This document shows positions 50,918 to 61,496 of a DNA stretch of 64,000 nucleotides, one piece after another (the stretch's first letter is position 1; each line of letters opens with the position of its first letter). Origin of the DNA: Phytoseiulus persimilis (Eukaryota; Arthropoda; Arachnida; Mesostigmata; Phytoseiidae); contig CM075103.1 in assembly GCA_037576195.1 (NCBI GenBank), positions 18,600,001 to 18,664,000 of the forward strand. Direction: 5' to 3'. Under the pieces are notes generated by a model. It was not told where the DNA came from, did not search any database, and saw only the letters and a list, made by a program, of their open reading frames with translations. The position numbers and the translations under genes were made by a program.

Positions 50918-52439
50918 GATTTCTCTGCGTCGAGTTCATTCCTTTGCTCAGCAGCTGCTGCTGCTACGTGGGGTACCGAGGACAGCTTTGGGTAAGTGAG
51001 AGAGTCCCCGAGGAGGAGGGCTGTTCGGAGTGTCTGTAATGGCGCCCAAACCCGTGCGTCTCCCGGAATGAGATCTTGGCAACGGCCGGGCCCGAAAAAT
51101 TTACCGCTTCGACTTCATCAGGTTTTCGCGACGATACTTCGAATCTGTCGGAGAAAAATCGGGGAGTTTCGACAAATACGCTCCGTTTCACTTGGAATGC
51201 ATCGCTCCACGCAACGTCGGAGGAATGGGTTGGGTTCTTCTCGGAGTCCAGAGGGCTTCTTCCCCAAGAGTTTGTAAGCTTCAAGAGCTCGACGGCTGTT
51301 CTTCCGACACTCACAACGGATAACGGAAAAACATGGCATGTTCCGGTTTCATACCCAAAATAATGCTTGTGAGGTACCTTAACAGAGACGCCTGACGATG
51401 TGGGATACATGTAGTCCTGGTTCCGGCTGCTCTTCCCTGCGGTGCTTGTAACCGGCTATCAACAAACTAGTTCCCCAAATAAAGACGTTGCCGATAACCG
51501 TTTTCGGCTGAATGGCTACCCAAAGCTAGCGCAGTAACTATAGAGACCAGATACTCTTCCCATCGGATAGTTCAAAGCGGTGGTGCTTTCCCATCATCGC
51601 GTTCCCCGTTGGCCGGTAAGAAACCTCTAGTCTTCATATGCGTATTTCATCCCCGGAACCAGTCTGCCGAGCTCCGAGGAATCTCCACAAAGCGGAGCCG
51701 CGCCCCGAGGTTCGACTTCCCTCGATATCTCTTGAGAAAGCCGAAGTCCACTGAAGACCCCGAGAAAATCTAATCACCTGATGACTCCGGCCCGTCAGAG
51801 GAGATTCCCATCGCACAAAGACCCTCCCAGTTTCTCAGGACTGGACCGAATCTGGAAACCGACACCTACCCGCACACTGCTCGGTGGGGAGCCCAGATGG
51901 GGGCGATCGCCCTTCCCTTCCTAGCCTTTTCCTTTGGCCGATATGTACGAATGGAGCCAATTAAGGAGATTGCTGTTGCTTTCTCCGCGGAAATTGTGGG
52001 GCGTGGTAAGTTCGAGAGGCTTCTCAGATCTGTTTTTCAATTCCACAGGTCTTCTCGGACGAAACGTGCTCTTGGTTGCCAGAAGAAATGCCAATCATGA
52101 AAATAATGCGGGCTTTCGCAAACCCTGCCCCCATCGTGCCACTCCTAGATCCACCACTGACACCGTCTCCATTCTGACTCCGCTTCACTCTGGGCGATAC
52201 GGATTCCGGTCTTCTCCCAGCCGAAATGTGAAGTCTGAGCAATGCTTGTTCTCCGACCGCTGGTTCCATGTCGACGTCGAGTTGTATCTCTCCGATACGA
52301 GCCAAGGCATTCCGGACGTCGTCAATGGTCACTCGATGTCACACTTTCTGTTCTCGTTTCACATTCAGGATTTGCGATAGCTAACCAACGAGTTTTCTGT
52401 GTCATACATAGTCTCCGCCGATGGCCTGATGGTTTTCCG
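50918..52439. other. upstream of the transporter gene; no gene seen
   Basis: The left part should contain the promoter and leader of the - strand transporter. A GC-rich CAG/CTG-containing stretch lies near 50950. Several short overlapping frames exist on both strands at 51-52.4 kb without domains or a consistent exon chain. Confidence 0.4.
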
Positions 52440-52441
52440 CC

Positions 52442-55012
52442 ACATTCGAGGCCCCGAAAACATCAGAGAGAGAGATCAGCAAGAGAAACGGCAAACTCCA
52501 AAAGGCACGAGTGAAAGTATTACGGTTACAAAAAGCAGCGGAAACAGCCACAAGTGAACTGGAAACTTTGGTCAGATCACCAAGATCGGCCAACTACAGG
52601 GATCTGGTGACTACCCTCCAAAATGCAATGACCAAAAGTACTAAACTCATCAATGTAGACACGAGAAAGAGAATACTCACCCCCGAAATATCACAACTTT
52701 CGAGATACAGAAGGGAACAGAATCGTGCATGGAGGAAAGCCAGACACACTGGAATTGGCGTGGAAGAAGCGAAAAGGCAGTATCGAATAGCACAAGACGC
52801 TGTCCGAACCGAAATCGCGAACCAACTCCATATCAGGGATCGTAAAATGTACGATCAAATAATGAGAGCCCCCAGACAAGCAAAAACCAAAGCATTCTGG
52901 GAGTACATCAAGAAGAACGAGAGAAAGGCACCAGACAGGATACGAATAGTAAATGAAGCTGGTAACGATGTCCAACCGCTGGATATGACAGCTTACCTTA
53001 CTAGAGTAGCAAATCACCTGCTGGAAGCCGAAGACAATCCTAACCATAAGGATCGATGCTTCCTCTCGAGGCCACGAGTCGATCTTGTCACAACAGGTTC
53101 GGAGGTGAAAACCACCCTGGCAGGAATCTCCGAGAATTCAGCCACTGGACCCGACAAGATACCGACGAAAATCCTCAAAGCATTGAACGATAGCGGCTAC
53201 GAATATGTCTCCGATGTGTTCAATGATATTCTGGAAGGCACTCACGAGCTGCCGATGGAATGGAGGATAGGCAGGGTCTCCCTTCTTGAAAAACCAAACT
53301 CAACGAAGGGAAACCTTACCACTTACAGACCCATCACTGTATCCGACGTCATGTATCGAGTATTCACCAATATACTGGGGAAACACATACAAAAATGGAC
53401 ATAGGAGACAGAACAACTATCGGAGATGCAAAATGGGTTCAGGAAAGACCGCCGGGGCGAGGACAACACTTTTGTTCTAACAACGGCAATTGAGACCGCT
53501 AGAGCCCAACAAACGGGTCTGATTTGCGTGTTCTTGGATGCTACGAAAGCCTTCGATCGCATCGATCGACGGAAGCTGTGGCAAACCCTTGAGGAAAGAG
53601 AAATGAACCCAACACTGATAGAGCTCATTAAACACCTGTATGAAGACACCTACATCTTCATTCAATACGGTGACCACACCTCGAACGAAATGTCCATACC
53701 CACCGGACTTCGTCAGGGATGTCCTCTATCTCCGATCCTCTTCAGCCTGTATATCGCAGATCTCGAGCGGCAACTACTCTCAAAAGAGATTGGCTTTAGA
53801 TTTGCGAAAAAAGGCAATTTCTGGGACGTGAAAGAGAAAAAATATTTCACGATCCCTGGCCTGATGTTTGCCGACGACATCGTTCTGATGGCACACGAAT
53901 GGAAGGATATGGAAACGCTTTTGAAGGTAACAACAGAATTTGGAGACGCCCGGTCCATCAAATTCAATCCTCAAAAGAGCGGCACATTGGTTTTCTCTCG
54001 ACCACCAAAGACACATATCCAAAATCGAAACCTGAGTATACAAGGGATGCAAATACCAGAGGTAGCATCATATAAGTATCTCGGAATCGAATTATCAGCC
54101 GAAAAAGACTACTGGGCCCAACATTGGGTAAAGTTGACCGAAACGGCAAATAAGGCGATCCAAAGACTCAACGCGAGAACACTCTGGAGCTTCAACCGTT
54201 TCGAAGTATCCAAAATTCTCTGGAAAGCCACCGCTGTCCCGCAACTCACATATTGCAACGCGGCAATCACAATGCCCAAAAGACTGAGAAACCTCATCGA
54301 AGTCAGGCAAAGAGATGCGGGGAGATGGGCTCTCGGGATACCCCACTCCACCATATCAAAGGAGTTCATCGAGGGAGAACTAGGCTGGAGCTCCTTCGAC
54401 GCCCGGGAAACCAAGAGCAAAACGATGTACTTCGAAAGGATAAGATCTATGGACCCAACGAGATGGCCCAAGCTTGTCCTCACGGCGACCGAGATAACAA
54501 ACACCTCGGTCACTGCAACAGAGAGACTCAAGAAATTGAGATTGCAATTCGACCTGGAAAACCTCGGGCTGACCAGAAATACATCGGGCACAGCAATGTG
54601 GACTCTATTCCGCAAAGAACTCAAAATGAGGGTGCAGAATAAACTGGACAATACATGGAAACAAAACATGGAATCCAAGTCCACACTGTGCATTTATCGA
54701 CAATTCAAAGAGACAAGAGGTCTCCAACTGGATATGTACGATAACTCGCGGGGCAGTCGGCTTCTGGCGTTAACAAGAGCAGGGATGCTCAACACCAGAA
54801 CCCAACGACATAACCGCGATCCTTCTATCGACTTGAACTGCAACATATGCGGAAGACCCGAAACCGACACACACGTCGTGATGGAATGCGAAGAAGGAAG
54901 GTATCCCCCACGAGAATTCCCGTTCCGAATTGGACTTCACCCCGACTCAACACCGAAGGACATTAGAAGGACGAAGGAAATCTTACGATGCTGGGAGAAC
55001 CGAGAAAAATGA
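52442..55012 (+). pseudogene. reverse transcriptase ORF with one internal amber stop
   Basis: The frame is open for about 857 codons except for one TAG at 53402-53404. Before the stop are the fingers motifs SATGPDKIPTKILKAL and WRIGRVSLLEKPN with TYRPITVSDVMYRVFTNIL. After it, in the same frame, come QNGFRKDRRGEDN, FLDATKAFDRIDR (first catalytic Asp), GLRQGCPLSPILFSLYIADL, FADDIVLM (catalytic Asp pair), the KSGTLVFS region and YKYLGIEL. A zinc knuckle CNICGRPETDTHVVMEC (C-x2-C-x7-H-x4-C) lies near the C-terminus, before a short tail. The stop falls after HIQKWT, between the TYRP and QNGF motifs. All catalytic residues are intact, so the copy looks young. A TGG to TAG or CAG to TAG change is the simplest reading. 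Natural read-through is an alternative I cannot exclude. Confidence 0.9.
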
Positions 55013-55079
55013 TCTGTGAATGCAAAACACTTCACCCCTGAAACGAAAGGGACCATATGTGCATATGGAAGATCGAAAT

Positions 55080-55102
55080 AAAATCAATCAATCAATCAAT
55101 CA
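55080..55102 (+). repeat. (AATC)n tail of the retrotransposon
   Basis: After the 3' untranslated region, ATAAAATC runs into about five AATC units and stops at the unrelated sequence GCGCCCTCC. Simple tandem tails of this sort mark the 3' end of target-primed insertions. Confidence 0.85.
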
Positions 55103-57708
55103 GCGCCCTCCAAGAAGCCATGGATGGCTTGTGTATTTGGGCTGCAAAAGATAACCTGTCAATCTTAATCCACAAGTGAGCCGTCTTACGTTCTGTTCCG
55201 TCATACCTCACCCTGCGGCACACGCGATATCCTTGAGAGACATCGGATTCAACTTTGACCGCGATCTCAAGCGCCAAACCCATCATTCTTAGGCAGCATT
55301 GACATCGAGTACACTTCGTAGCCTCATCCTGCGCATCAACATCGTTACCAAACTGAATTTATACATTGCCCTTTTCAGAGCGCTAATCAAAGCAGGAACC
55401 GGTTATCTTCACGAAACATAAACTCGGTCAAGCATTGAACACGATGAGATCTAGATTCATTCCACTTCGAAATATATTCGTGGCCAGGATGGTGAACCCT
55501 AAATCACAGTCACTGGTCGAACTCGAATGACCCACATCGCATTCACTGGCCCAATAGAGGCGATTCGAAATGGGGGGTGACGGGATTGTGCAAAGCGTCG
55601 GCTGCTGGATCAGCAATCAGGGAACTCAGATTTGGAGTTGTTCCAGGATGGTTCCTATGATTGTGCAAGTCGGCGCTCTTCCGTGCGGGAGGAACGGTCG
55701 CGAGAGTTGCTTCAGAAAAATTGGCTGATGGAAAACTATTCCCCCTTCCTGGAGCTCCGCGTTCAAAATATCACAGTTGTGGTCCACGACATCGAGGTCC
55801 ACCGTGTTCAGATTTGCGGCCCGGTATGAGGCAGCTCGGCATTTCGGGAAGAATCCGATGAAGAGGATAATCAGTCCTCTCCTCGTCGTTTCAGGAAGGT
55901 CGAAAGCCGCATTAGATTCGATGTTTGAGAGTGTTCTCTGCAGCCGATACCGTCAATCCGATTCTTCAGCGGACTTTGCGCGACCAAACAAAGATTCCAA
56001 GCATCCCACTTCCTCGACAGACTAGAAAATCTATTGCGCGTAGCCTCGTGCAGTCAAAAGAGGAGAGAACATTAGAGAAAGACGCCAGAACTTCTTCCCT
56101 TGAGCGCAGATAGGACCTAACAAGCGTGAGCTTCGGACGAACATATTCCGACTTCGAGTAACTAACAAACGCTGATCTGTCTGGACTTTAATCAAGAACT
56201 TGTCACAGAGGCATCGTAACGAGGAGTTCCTCACGAGATGAGAGGATGCACTGTGCTCAAATAAGCTAATAATCGCTGGTCTTGACCGTTGAGTGTTTTT
56301 GCGGAACGCGTAGTTATCGATTCAAATGTCAACCATCCCTCTGCTTTCGCGATCGCTGACATATAATGGACGCATCAGGTGGAATCAGCTCCGATCCCTG
56401 ACTCGGACTTCGAGCGAGGTGACCTCGGAGAATATTTGAGGAAGTTCCGTTGAAAATCTTGCATCAACTTCCCATGCAGCTAAGGCCCTTATGAAAAATG
56501 TCAGAAGCGAAAACTCCGCCCCCGGTGTCGCCTCAGGAAGTGCCACCCGGCGCGGACCACACCCTTCCCCCTAGCTACGCCAGTGGCTCCAGCCTCAAGA
56601 CCCGCATATGACAAGCTTCACAACTGTCTCAGGAGTCGTTGATCTTATAGAGGTCCACAGTCGCAGCGTCATTTGTCATGTCCTTGAGCAATCGGGAACG
56701 GTCGAATGGTAGAGTTCTTCATCATGTGCATAAGGTTATGGTATATAAGATCTCGTTCGTGCGTCGATGTGTTGCCCAGAGCTCAGGATCCTCTTCAGCA
56801 AACAGACATGTCCTACCCTGAAGGAGGACTAGAACCACTCCGAAGATCGAGACGGGAATAATTCCTCTCGAAGGAGCTCTTTTCTAGAAATAGAACGGAA
56901 ATAAGGAATCAGCATCGCTCCAAAGCTTCCTGAGATAACCCGAGATGGAATCTACCGGCGATTCCTACATTTTGAGATTGTGCTCCGCGACGGTAGTCGT
57001 GAAGGATCGTAATCGCATCCGCGGAAGTCACCCGCCAGCTCATAATCTGGCTGAGTCTCGGAATTACATCCTAACTGACACGTTTTTGAAGCTTTCGCGC
57101 GGATCGATCACCGTAATCTAGAGAGCGACAAAATTCCACACCATGTGACCACTAACTCGCTGCTATTCGACTCAAGGAGGAACGGTTGGCTGATCTCCGA
57201 CAGCGGAAATAACTTCTGAAGAAGCTGGGTAGGGAGACCTTCCCGCTGAATGAGTGAGCAGGATGAACATCCCACTCCTACACCATGAATAGGATGACTG
57301 TTCCCCCGATGGAATCTCACTCCGTCAAGTTGTTCATCCTCGAGGAATCTGTTAGCTTCTAGGGAAAAGAGTAACTTCCAGTTGATTCCGCTCCCGTGAA
57401 TTATTTGATGATCCTGTTGCAGTTCTCGAAAAGGTTATCCCGCGGCTTTGGACCAATGTGAAGCTACACGCGCACGTTCGCCGCTGTAACCATCGTGCCA
57501 CTCAAATTCTTGCGAGGCAAGACATTCCCGTGTGATCTCGAACGTCACGGAATGCATTGCATACCTGTTCCAAAACAAAGAAGATTCGTGATTAGTGGAA
57601 TTCGGGTTCTCTCCGAGCTGAATTCAGAGAACCCGTCCCTGTTGACCGGACCAGAAACCCTCTCCGTGGAATATGCGGTGCCGTTACACTCCATTCAATC
57701 GACATCAG
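55103..57708. other. no gene recognised
   Basis: Short overlapping frames only. The right end (57495-57708) is open on the + strand in two frames and could contain part of an upstream exon of the zinc-finger gene, but no frame is supported by a domain. Confidence 0.35.
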
Positions 57709-58635
57709 GAGCAGGTCGCGCGAAAGGAGCTCACCGAGCGCAGGAGGGTCCAGGAGAAGAATAGGATCCTCCGTTCAAACGAACCGTGCATTCGGAAAGC
57801 GGCAGAGCTCGCTCGAAGCGCATCTGCATCAGCGCAGAGCCGTTTGTGGAGTCCCGCACCGAACTTCGAGCCACCTTTCGAGTGTGATTCCTGTGGCAAA
57901 GCCTATGCGAAAATTGTTTACCTACGGACTCATCTGAGGAAGAAGCACGGTAACAGACCACTCCCTTTCAATGTGATCGGCGAACCGACGCCCGGGAACT
58001 CAGAACAGGCCAGCTCACGGAACTCCGACGAGGGCAAGAGAATCGAGAACGATAATTTGCCGCTCATCTCGGGAGCAGGTGTGCCGGGCCACGTGATTGC
58101 GGAACGGAAAATCGGCGTTTCCCCACTCGACACTCCAGCGTTAGAGAGCAAGGATCCGCTCTTCGGCATCAGACACAATGACCTATCGCAATCGACTGCC
58201 TGGTGCTCAATGGGTTCGATTTTCAGTCCACAAAACGTCAATTTGGACAACGAGCAGTTTTTCAACGTGGACGACACTCCTCGGCTCCTGAAGGCGGTGC
58301 TCGGAGGAGAGGATCCTGCTGGGAGCTCGGGAGAAGACCAGACTCTGACGGAATCACTCCACGATGACACAAGCGGCCCAGAGAGGATGGATTCATCTGA
58401 GGAGGCGTTCGACTTCGTGACAGAATCCGTTTCGCAGTGGAGTGGTCGTGAAGCTCTCAAGTCCAGATCCTCACGGAGGGAGCCGGGCGCATGCTCACTC
58501 CGTGGAGTGAGAAAAGGGACCCGCAGTGGAATTGCTAGGACCCGGGTGGAAAAATGGAGAGTAGTCGAACTTCGGGAAATCGACGCCCGGATAAAGATGT
58601 CTTTTAGGCGCGAACTCGTCGGTTCGTTCATTTGA
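57709..58635 (+). CDS. C2H2 zinc-finger protein, probable last exon
   Basis: The frame has 308 codons and ends at TGA 58633-58635. I start it at 57709, just after GACATCAG, a weak acceptor that falls on a codon boundary. The frame extends back to a Met at 57673, so a single-exon start there is possible. It begins with a charged Arg/Glu-rich helix-like stretch (ERRRVQEKNRILR), then one good C2H2 finger, CDSCGKAYAKIVYLRTHLRK-KH, with ligands at residues 59, 62, 75 and 80. After it come about 220 residues of Ser/Asp/Glu-rich disordered sequence. A single finger followed by a long acidic tail suggests a nuclear regulator whose other fingers are in upstream exons I cannot see. The family is not recognised. 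A GAGGAGGAGG run immediately follows the stop, and an AATAAA lies at 59091. Confidence 0.6.
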   Translation, partial: EQVARKELTERRRVQEKNRILRSNEPCIRKAAELARSASASAQSRLWSPAPNFEPPFECDSCGKAYAKIVYLRTHLRKKHGNRPLPFNVIGEPTPGNSEQASSRNSDEGKRIENDNLPLISGAGVPGHVIAERKIGVSPLDTPALESKDPLFGIRHNDLSQSTAWCSMGSIFSPQNVNLDNEQFFNVDDTPRLLKAVLGGEDPAGSSGEDQTLTESLHDDTSGPERMDSSEEAFDFVTESVSQWSGREALKSRSSRREPGACSLRGVRKGTRSGIARTRVEKWRVVELREIDARIKMSFRRELVGSFI

Positions 58636-59090
58636 GGAGGAGGAGGAGGAAGCAATTCCTCAAAGATTGCGCCCGTTCCGAGGTATTTTGTGATAGGGGC
58701 TTCGAGTTCGGGTCCGATCGGTTCTCGGGATGTAACTCGTTGTCCGAAATGCTATCCAAGCGTCAGTAGATCAGACCGCGGTCGAGGGTGTCACAGTGGA
58801 ATCCTCGCCGCGACTCGCATCTCGATATGAGGAACAAAACAGCTGCTTGTTCAATGTCTTAGCTACGAGATGTTTGTAAGTTGTCTCCGAGATGGTTTGA
58901 CCGTTGTATATTTAAGCTGGCGAGGTCTCATGTATATACATTGTAAATAAGCCATGATGAAGCAGATCGTAGAGAATGAAGCTTGTCGTTCCTCAATTGT
59001 TTGAAAAAATCAGAATTGGAAAGCTCATTCGGGAAACCTCGTCAGTCGTCTGACTCGCTGCAGTCACCGGGAGCGTCGAGCCCCAGCAGA

Positions 59091-59096
59091 AATAAA
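59091..59096 (+). terminator. AATAAA poly(A) signal, zinc-finger gene
   Basis: A canonical hexamer 456 bases after the stop codon of the zinc-finger exon. Assignment to that gene is by position only. Confidence 0.4.
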
Positions 59097-59687
59097 TTGA
59101 ATCCTGGTGGGGATCTGCGAATCGCTGATGGTTCGTGGTTCGCCTCTCCTCGAGAATTCGTGGAGAGGAGCTTTCTCAGCTGAAGCTCCCCGATTCTCAA
59201 ACACGGTCACCTATCATTTGCCGGAATGATTCAGGAACAAGTATGAGCCCACCATTAACAACGATTCAAGTGTCCTGTGAAATGCGCTCATTCCCGATTC
59301 GGAGCGTTCCGCTCGTTCGGATAAGGACCTACTGCGTTCGCTCGTGCGAATTCGTACATGCGGTATTCCGAATGTACGAGTTACACATATCGTGCAGGAG
59401 CGGCGCATTCCGCCGACGTTGCAGTTCGACCTTCAAGTAGGGATCACCCGTGGAATTATAGACAGCGCCGAACAGTCGCCGGAGCTTCTCTTCAGAGAAA
59501 CTCCTCACCCTCGATGCCCGGGAGCCGTGATGTGACACTTCGGGCTGATCCGATGAAGCCTCCGTGATTGCGGACAGTGAGAATCTGAGGCATAGGCTCT
59601 TACGGCAGTTGGGCGATATCAGCCCAACTTGAGGAAGCGGGAGCTTCTCGAGATCAGAACGAGCCGGGCGGTCTGCAAATTCAGTTT

Positions 59688-59693
59688 TTTATT
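59688..59693 (-). terminator. AATAAA poly(A) signal, secreted-protein gene
   Basis: On the - strand AATAAAAAACTG lies about 33 bases after the stop codon at 59726, close for an animal gene but consistent with a compact, strongly expressed transcript. Confidence 0.6.
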
Positions 59694-59725
59694 CGAATTC
59701 GACCCTAACGAAGTCGTGGGTTCCA

Positions 59726-60393
59726 TCATTTCATGGTGGAGCATTTGTTCAGGGCAGCCATCATGTTCCTGCCGAAATCGCGAGCCTTCGAGCTGATATT
59801 GTCGGAGGCGGCCTTGCTGTTGCCACGGAACTTGTCAGCGATCTCGTTGACGTCCTTGACGAGGTCGTTGACCTTCGCGGAGGCCATGGGCGTAACTTTG
59901 ATGGCGATTTGCGAGAGCATGCTAGTCGTGCAGGCACGGCGTCCGGTGGCAGAGGCCTTTCGCTGGCACTCAACGTTGTCCTCGTGAGCTTTCTTGTAAC
60001 TGAATCGAGGGTTCGATTATGAGGGGGGTGAGGGGAATGAATCACATCGATGTCGCAGGGAGTGAAACTTACAGATTTTGCACAGCATTTTTGAAGGCAT
60101 TGGACCTTCCCGCGAAGGTATCCCTGATCTTGCTCGCGACTTTGGCGTTGCTACCTGCCTTGGAAATCTTGTCGAGGAACTCGTTCATCTCCTCGTTGAT
60201 GTCGTAGACTCGGGTGGTGAGCTCATCCTCGGCGCAATTGGCCACTTGAAATAAAAGGTTTATGTTCAAATCGAGCCCCCGTCAGGTCGAGTCGGAAAGC
60301 GGAACACGAGGGGAAAAACCTACTCATGGCGGAGTTTTGGGCCTTGACGCTGGCAGCCACGAGGCAGAGAGCGATGATGCTGAAAGAACGCAT
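59726..60393 (-). CDS. small secreted four-cysteine helical protein
   Basis: Three exons, 60324-60393, 60073-60244 and 59726-59999, join in phase for 171 residues. The first exon encodes a clear signal peptide, MRSFSIIALCLVAASVKA, with likely cleavage before QNSAM. The mature part is rich in Ala, Lys, Asp and Asn, lacks Trp, and looks almost wholly alpha-helical and amphipathic, with heptad-like stretches (VYDINEEMNEFLDKI and VNDLVKDVNEIADKF). It has four cysteines (NCAED, VECQR, RACTT, NKCST), enough for two disulfides. I do not recognise the family. A secreted binding or salivary/gut protein would be a guess. Codons are strongly biased to C or G endings (AAC, GCC, AAG, GTC, GAC), unlike neighbouring genes, which usually marks very high expression. 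A TATA-like element lies upstream, and a possible paralogue relic lies at 61237-61374. Confidence 0.85.
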
Positions 60394-60444
60394 GTTGAGA
60401 ATAGCAGAAGTTGAACAACTGTGACTTCCCTGAAGAACCCGCGG

Positions 60445-60452
60445 TATTTTAT
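60445..60452 (-). promoter_or_regulatory. TATA-like box of the secreted-protein gene
   Basis: ATAAAATA on the - strand, about 52-59 bases upstream of the ATG. Roughly 27-30 bases downstream of it lies TCACAG, a possible initiator. This would give a very short leader. Confidence 0.45.
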
Positions 60453-61236
60453 GTGCGTCTGATCCGCCTGAGTTGTCAAAATCGAGATTCCGACAATGGT
60501 CGATACATGTCAACCGGCATCGGAACAATCGCTTCTTATGAGAACTCGAGACGCGGCTGTCATCCAAAATCGCGCTCCATGCGACCGAGCTGTTCTCGAC
60601 GAGAAAACCCTTCTAGTCAGGAATCCCGAATCTCGAATTTGTTTCCGATCGAAGCTATCGAGCCGGCGTACTCTGTTTGGGAGCCGGAACAGATTTTGGT
60701 TCCGCTGCAGGGCCCCGTTCGGTGAACCAACGAACGGCTCTTTCTCGAGAGGCGTACACAGCTCCAGGAGGCGACTTACCGAAGACTTCTGGCTTCCTGT
60801 CTGACCATTGGACGATCTCGAAGCGCCCTCCCCTTTTTGTCATCGCCGCTTTTCGAAATGCCGAGCCGTTTTCACCATTCTCACGTAAAAGTGTTCTCAT
60901 TGGCTCTCCCTGTCCCTCCGTCGAGCCAATACTTCGAGCTCTTTGGGAGTTCGACGCGCCCCTGTTTCATTTCAAACTCTCCCGAGGTTGTGGTTCAAAG
61001 GTCTCGTCTCTCATTCATACTCATGTCTCTGTTCTCGATTAGGCTCCGTTTGCAGCTGGATATCGATTGCCACTGAGAGCTCAGACCGCCAGTCAGCTTG
61101 AGATAATCGCTTCAGCGGCTCACATCCGAGAACAGAGTCTGCGACTCGACTGTGCGCCTGGAACCAAACCGGCAGAAGCCCGAACCCCAACACAATCGAC
61201 ACATACGAATACTATCACGGGGACGGAAAAGAGATC
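60453..61236. other. no gene seen
   Basis: Upstream of the secreted-protein gene. The overlapping frames at 60.5-61.25 kb on both strands are short and without domains. Confidence 0.4.
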
Positions 61237-61374
61237 ACACTCTCGGGAATAGGCGGAATCACCGCAGTTGCTGTCGCGGAATAAGGTGACGATCTGAGTG
61301 ATGGCTTTGGCGAATTCGCGAGTCTTCTCGGACGCGATTGGGACAGCTTCGGTGGATAACTTGCGTTCAGTGTT
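61237..61374 (-). pseudogene. likely relic of a paralogue of the secreted protein
   Basis: A - strand frame reads NTERKLSTEAVPIASEKTRE and then FAKAITQIVTLFRDSNCGDS. Set against the last exon of the gene at 59726 (QRKASAT, then KVTPMASAKVNDLVKDVNEI, then ADKFRGNS), it keeps the same order RK-S-T, P-[MI]-A-S-x-K, [DE]-[LF]-x-K, [VI]-x-[EQ]-I and F-R. I find no signal-peptide exon or first-half exon upstream, so it is either a fragment left after tandem duplication or an exon of a poorly visible second gene. It stands about 850 bases upstream, on the same strand. Confidence 0.45.
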
Positions 61375-61430
61375 GACAACACACCGTGACCTACCGAGAA
61401 TGCCGCTAGTTTTATTGACGGAACCCTCGT

Positions 61431-61496
61431 AACCGCGGACATCCAACCGCGGTTGATAGCTGCAACAACCGCGGTTATAGCCGTATTCAACCGCGA
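61431..61496. repeat. cluster of AACCGCGG sites, two perfect palindromes
   Basis: AACCGCGG or AACCGCGA occurs at 61431, 61445, 61467 and 61489. The middle two are full palindromes AACCGCGGTT. Spacing is 14, 22 and 22 bases. Related sites on the other strand occur at about 62330-62360. It could be a regulatory site cluster or part of a short repeat. Confidence 0.45.

Larger units (their letters stand above)
52440..55102 (+). mobile_element. 5'-truncated non-LTR (LINE-type) retrotransposon
   Basis: A single reverse-transcriptase ORF, a short 3' untranslated region of about 65 bases and a simple-repeat tail of (AATC)n define the element. The readable frame begins near 52442, just after stops at 52409 and 52427. 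The N-terminal AP-type endonuclease expected of most such elements is absent, so the copy is 5'-truncated or its start has decayed. I could not identify target-site duplications. The RQGCPLSPILF form of the palm motif differs from the PQGSVLGPLLF seen in jockey and CR1 elements, but clade assignment needs a phylogeny. Confidence 0.88.
58636..59725. other. 3' region of the zinc-finger gene and intergenic
   Basis: The left part is the likely 3' untranslated region of the zinc-finger gene. The right part lies downstream of the - strand secreted-protein gene. No additional gene is supported. The opposing frames near 59340-59570 have no domain. Confidence 0.4.

Noticed and set aside
57930-58655. 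241-codon - strand frame
   Set aside because: Antisense shadow of the zinc-finger exon, rich in Ser/Pro as expected from reading its complement.
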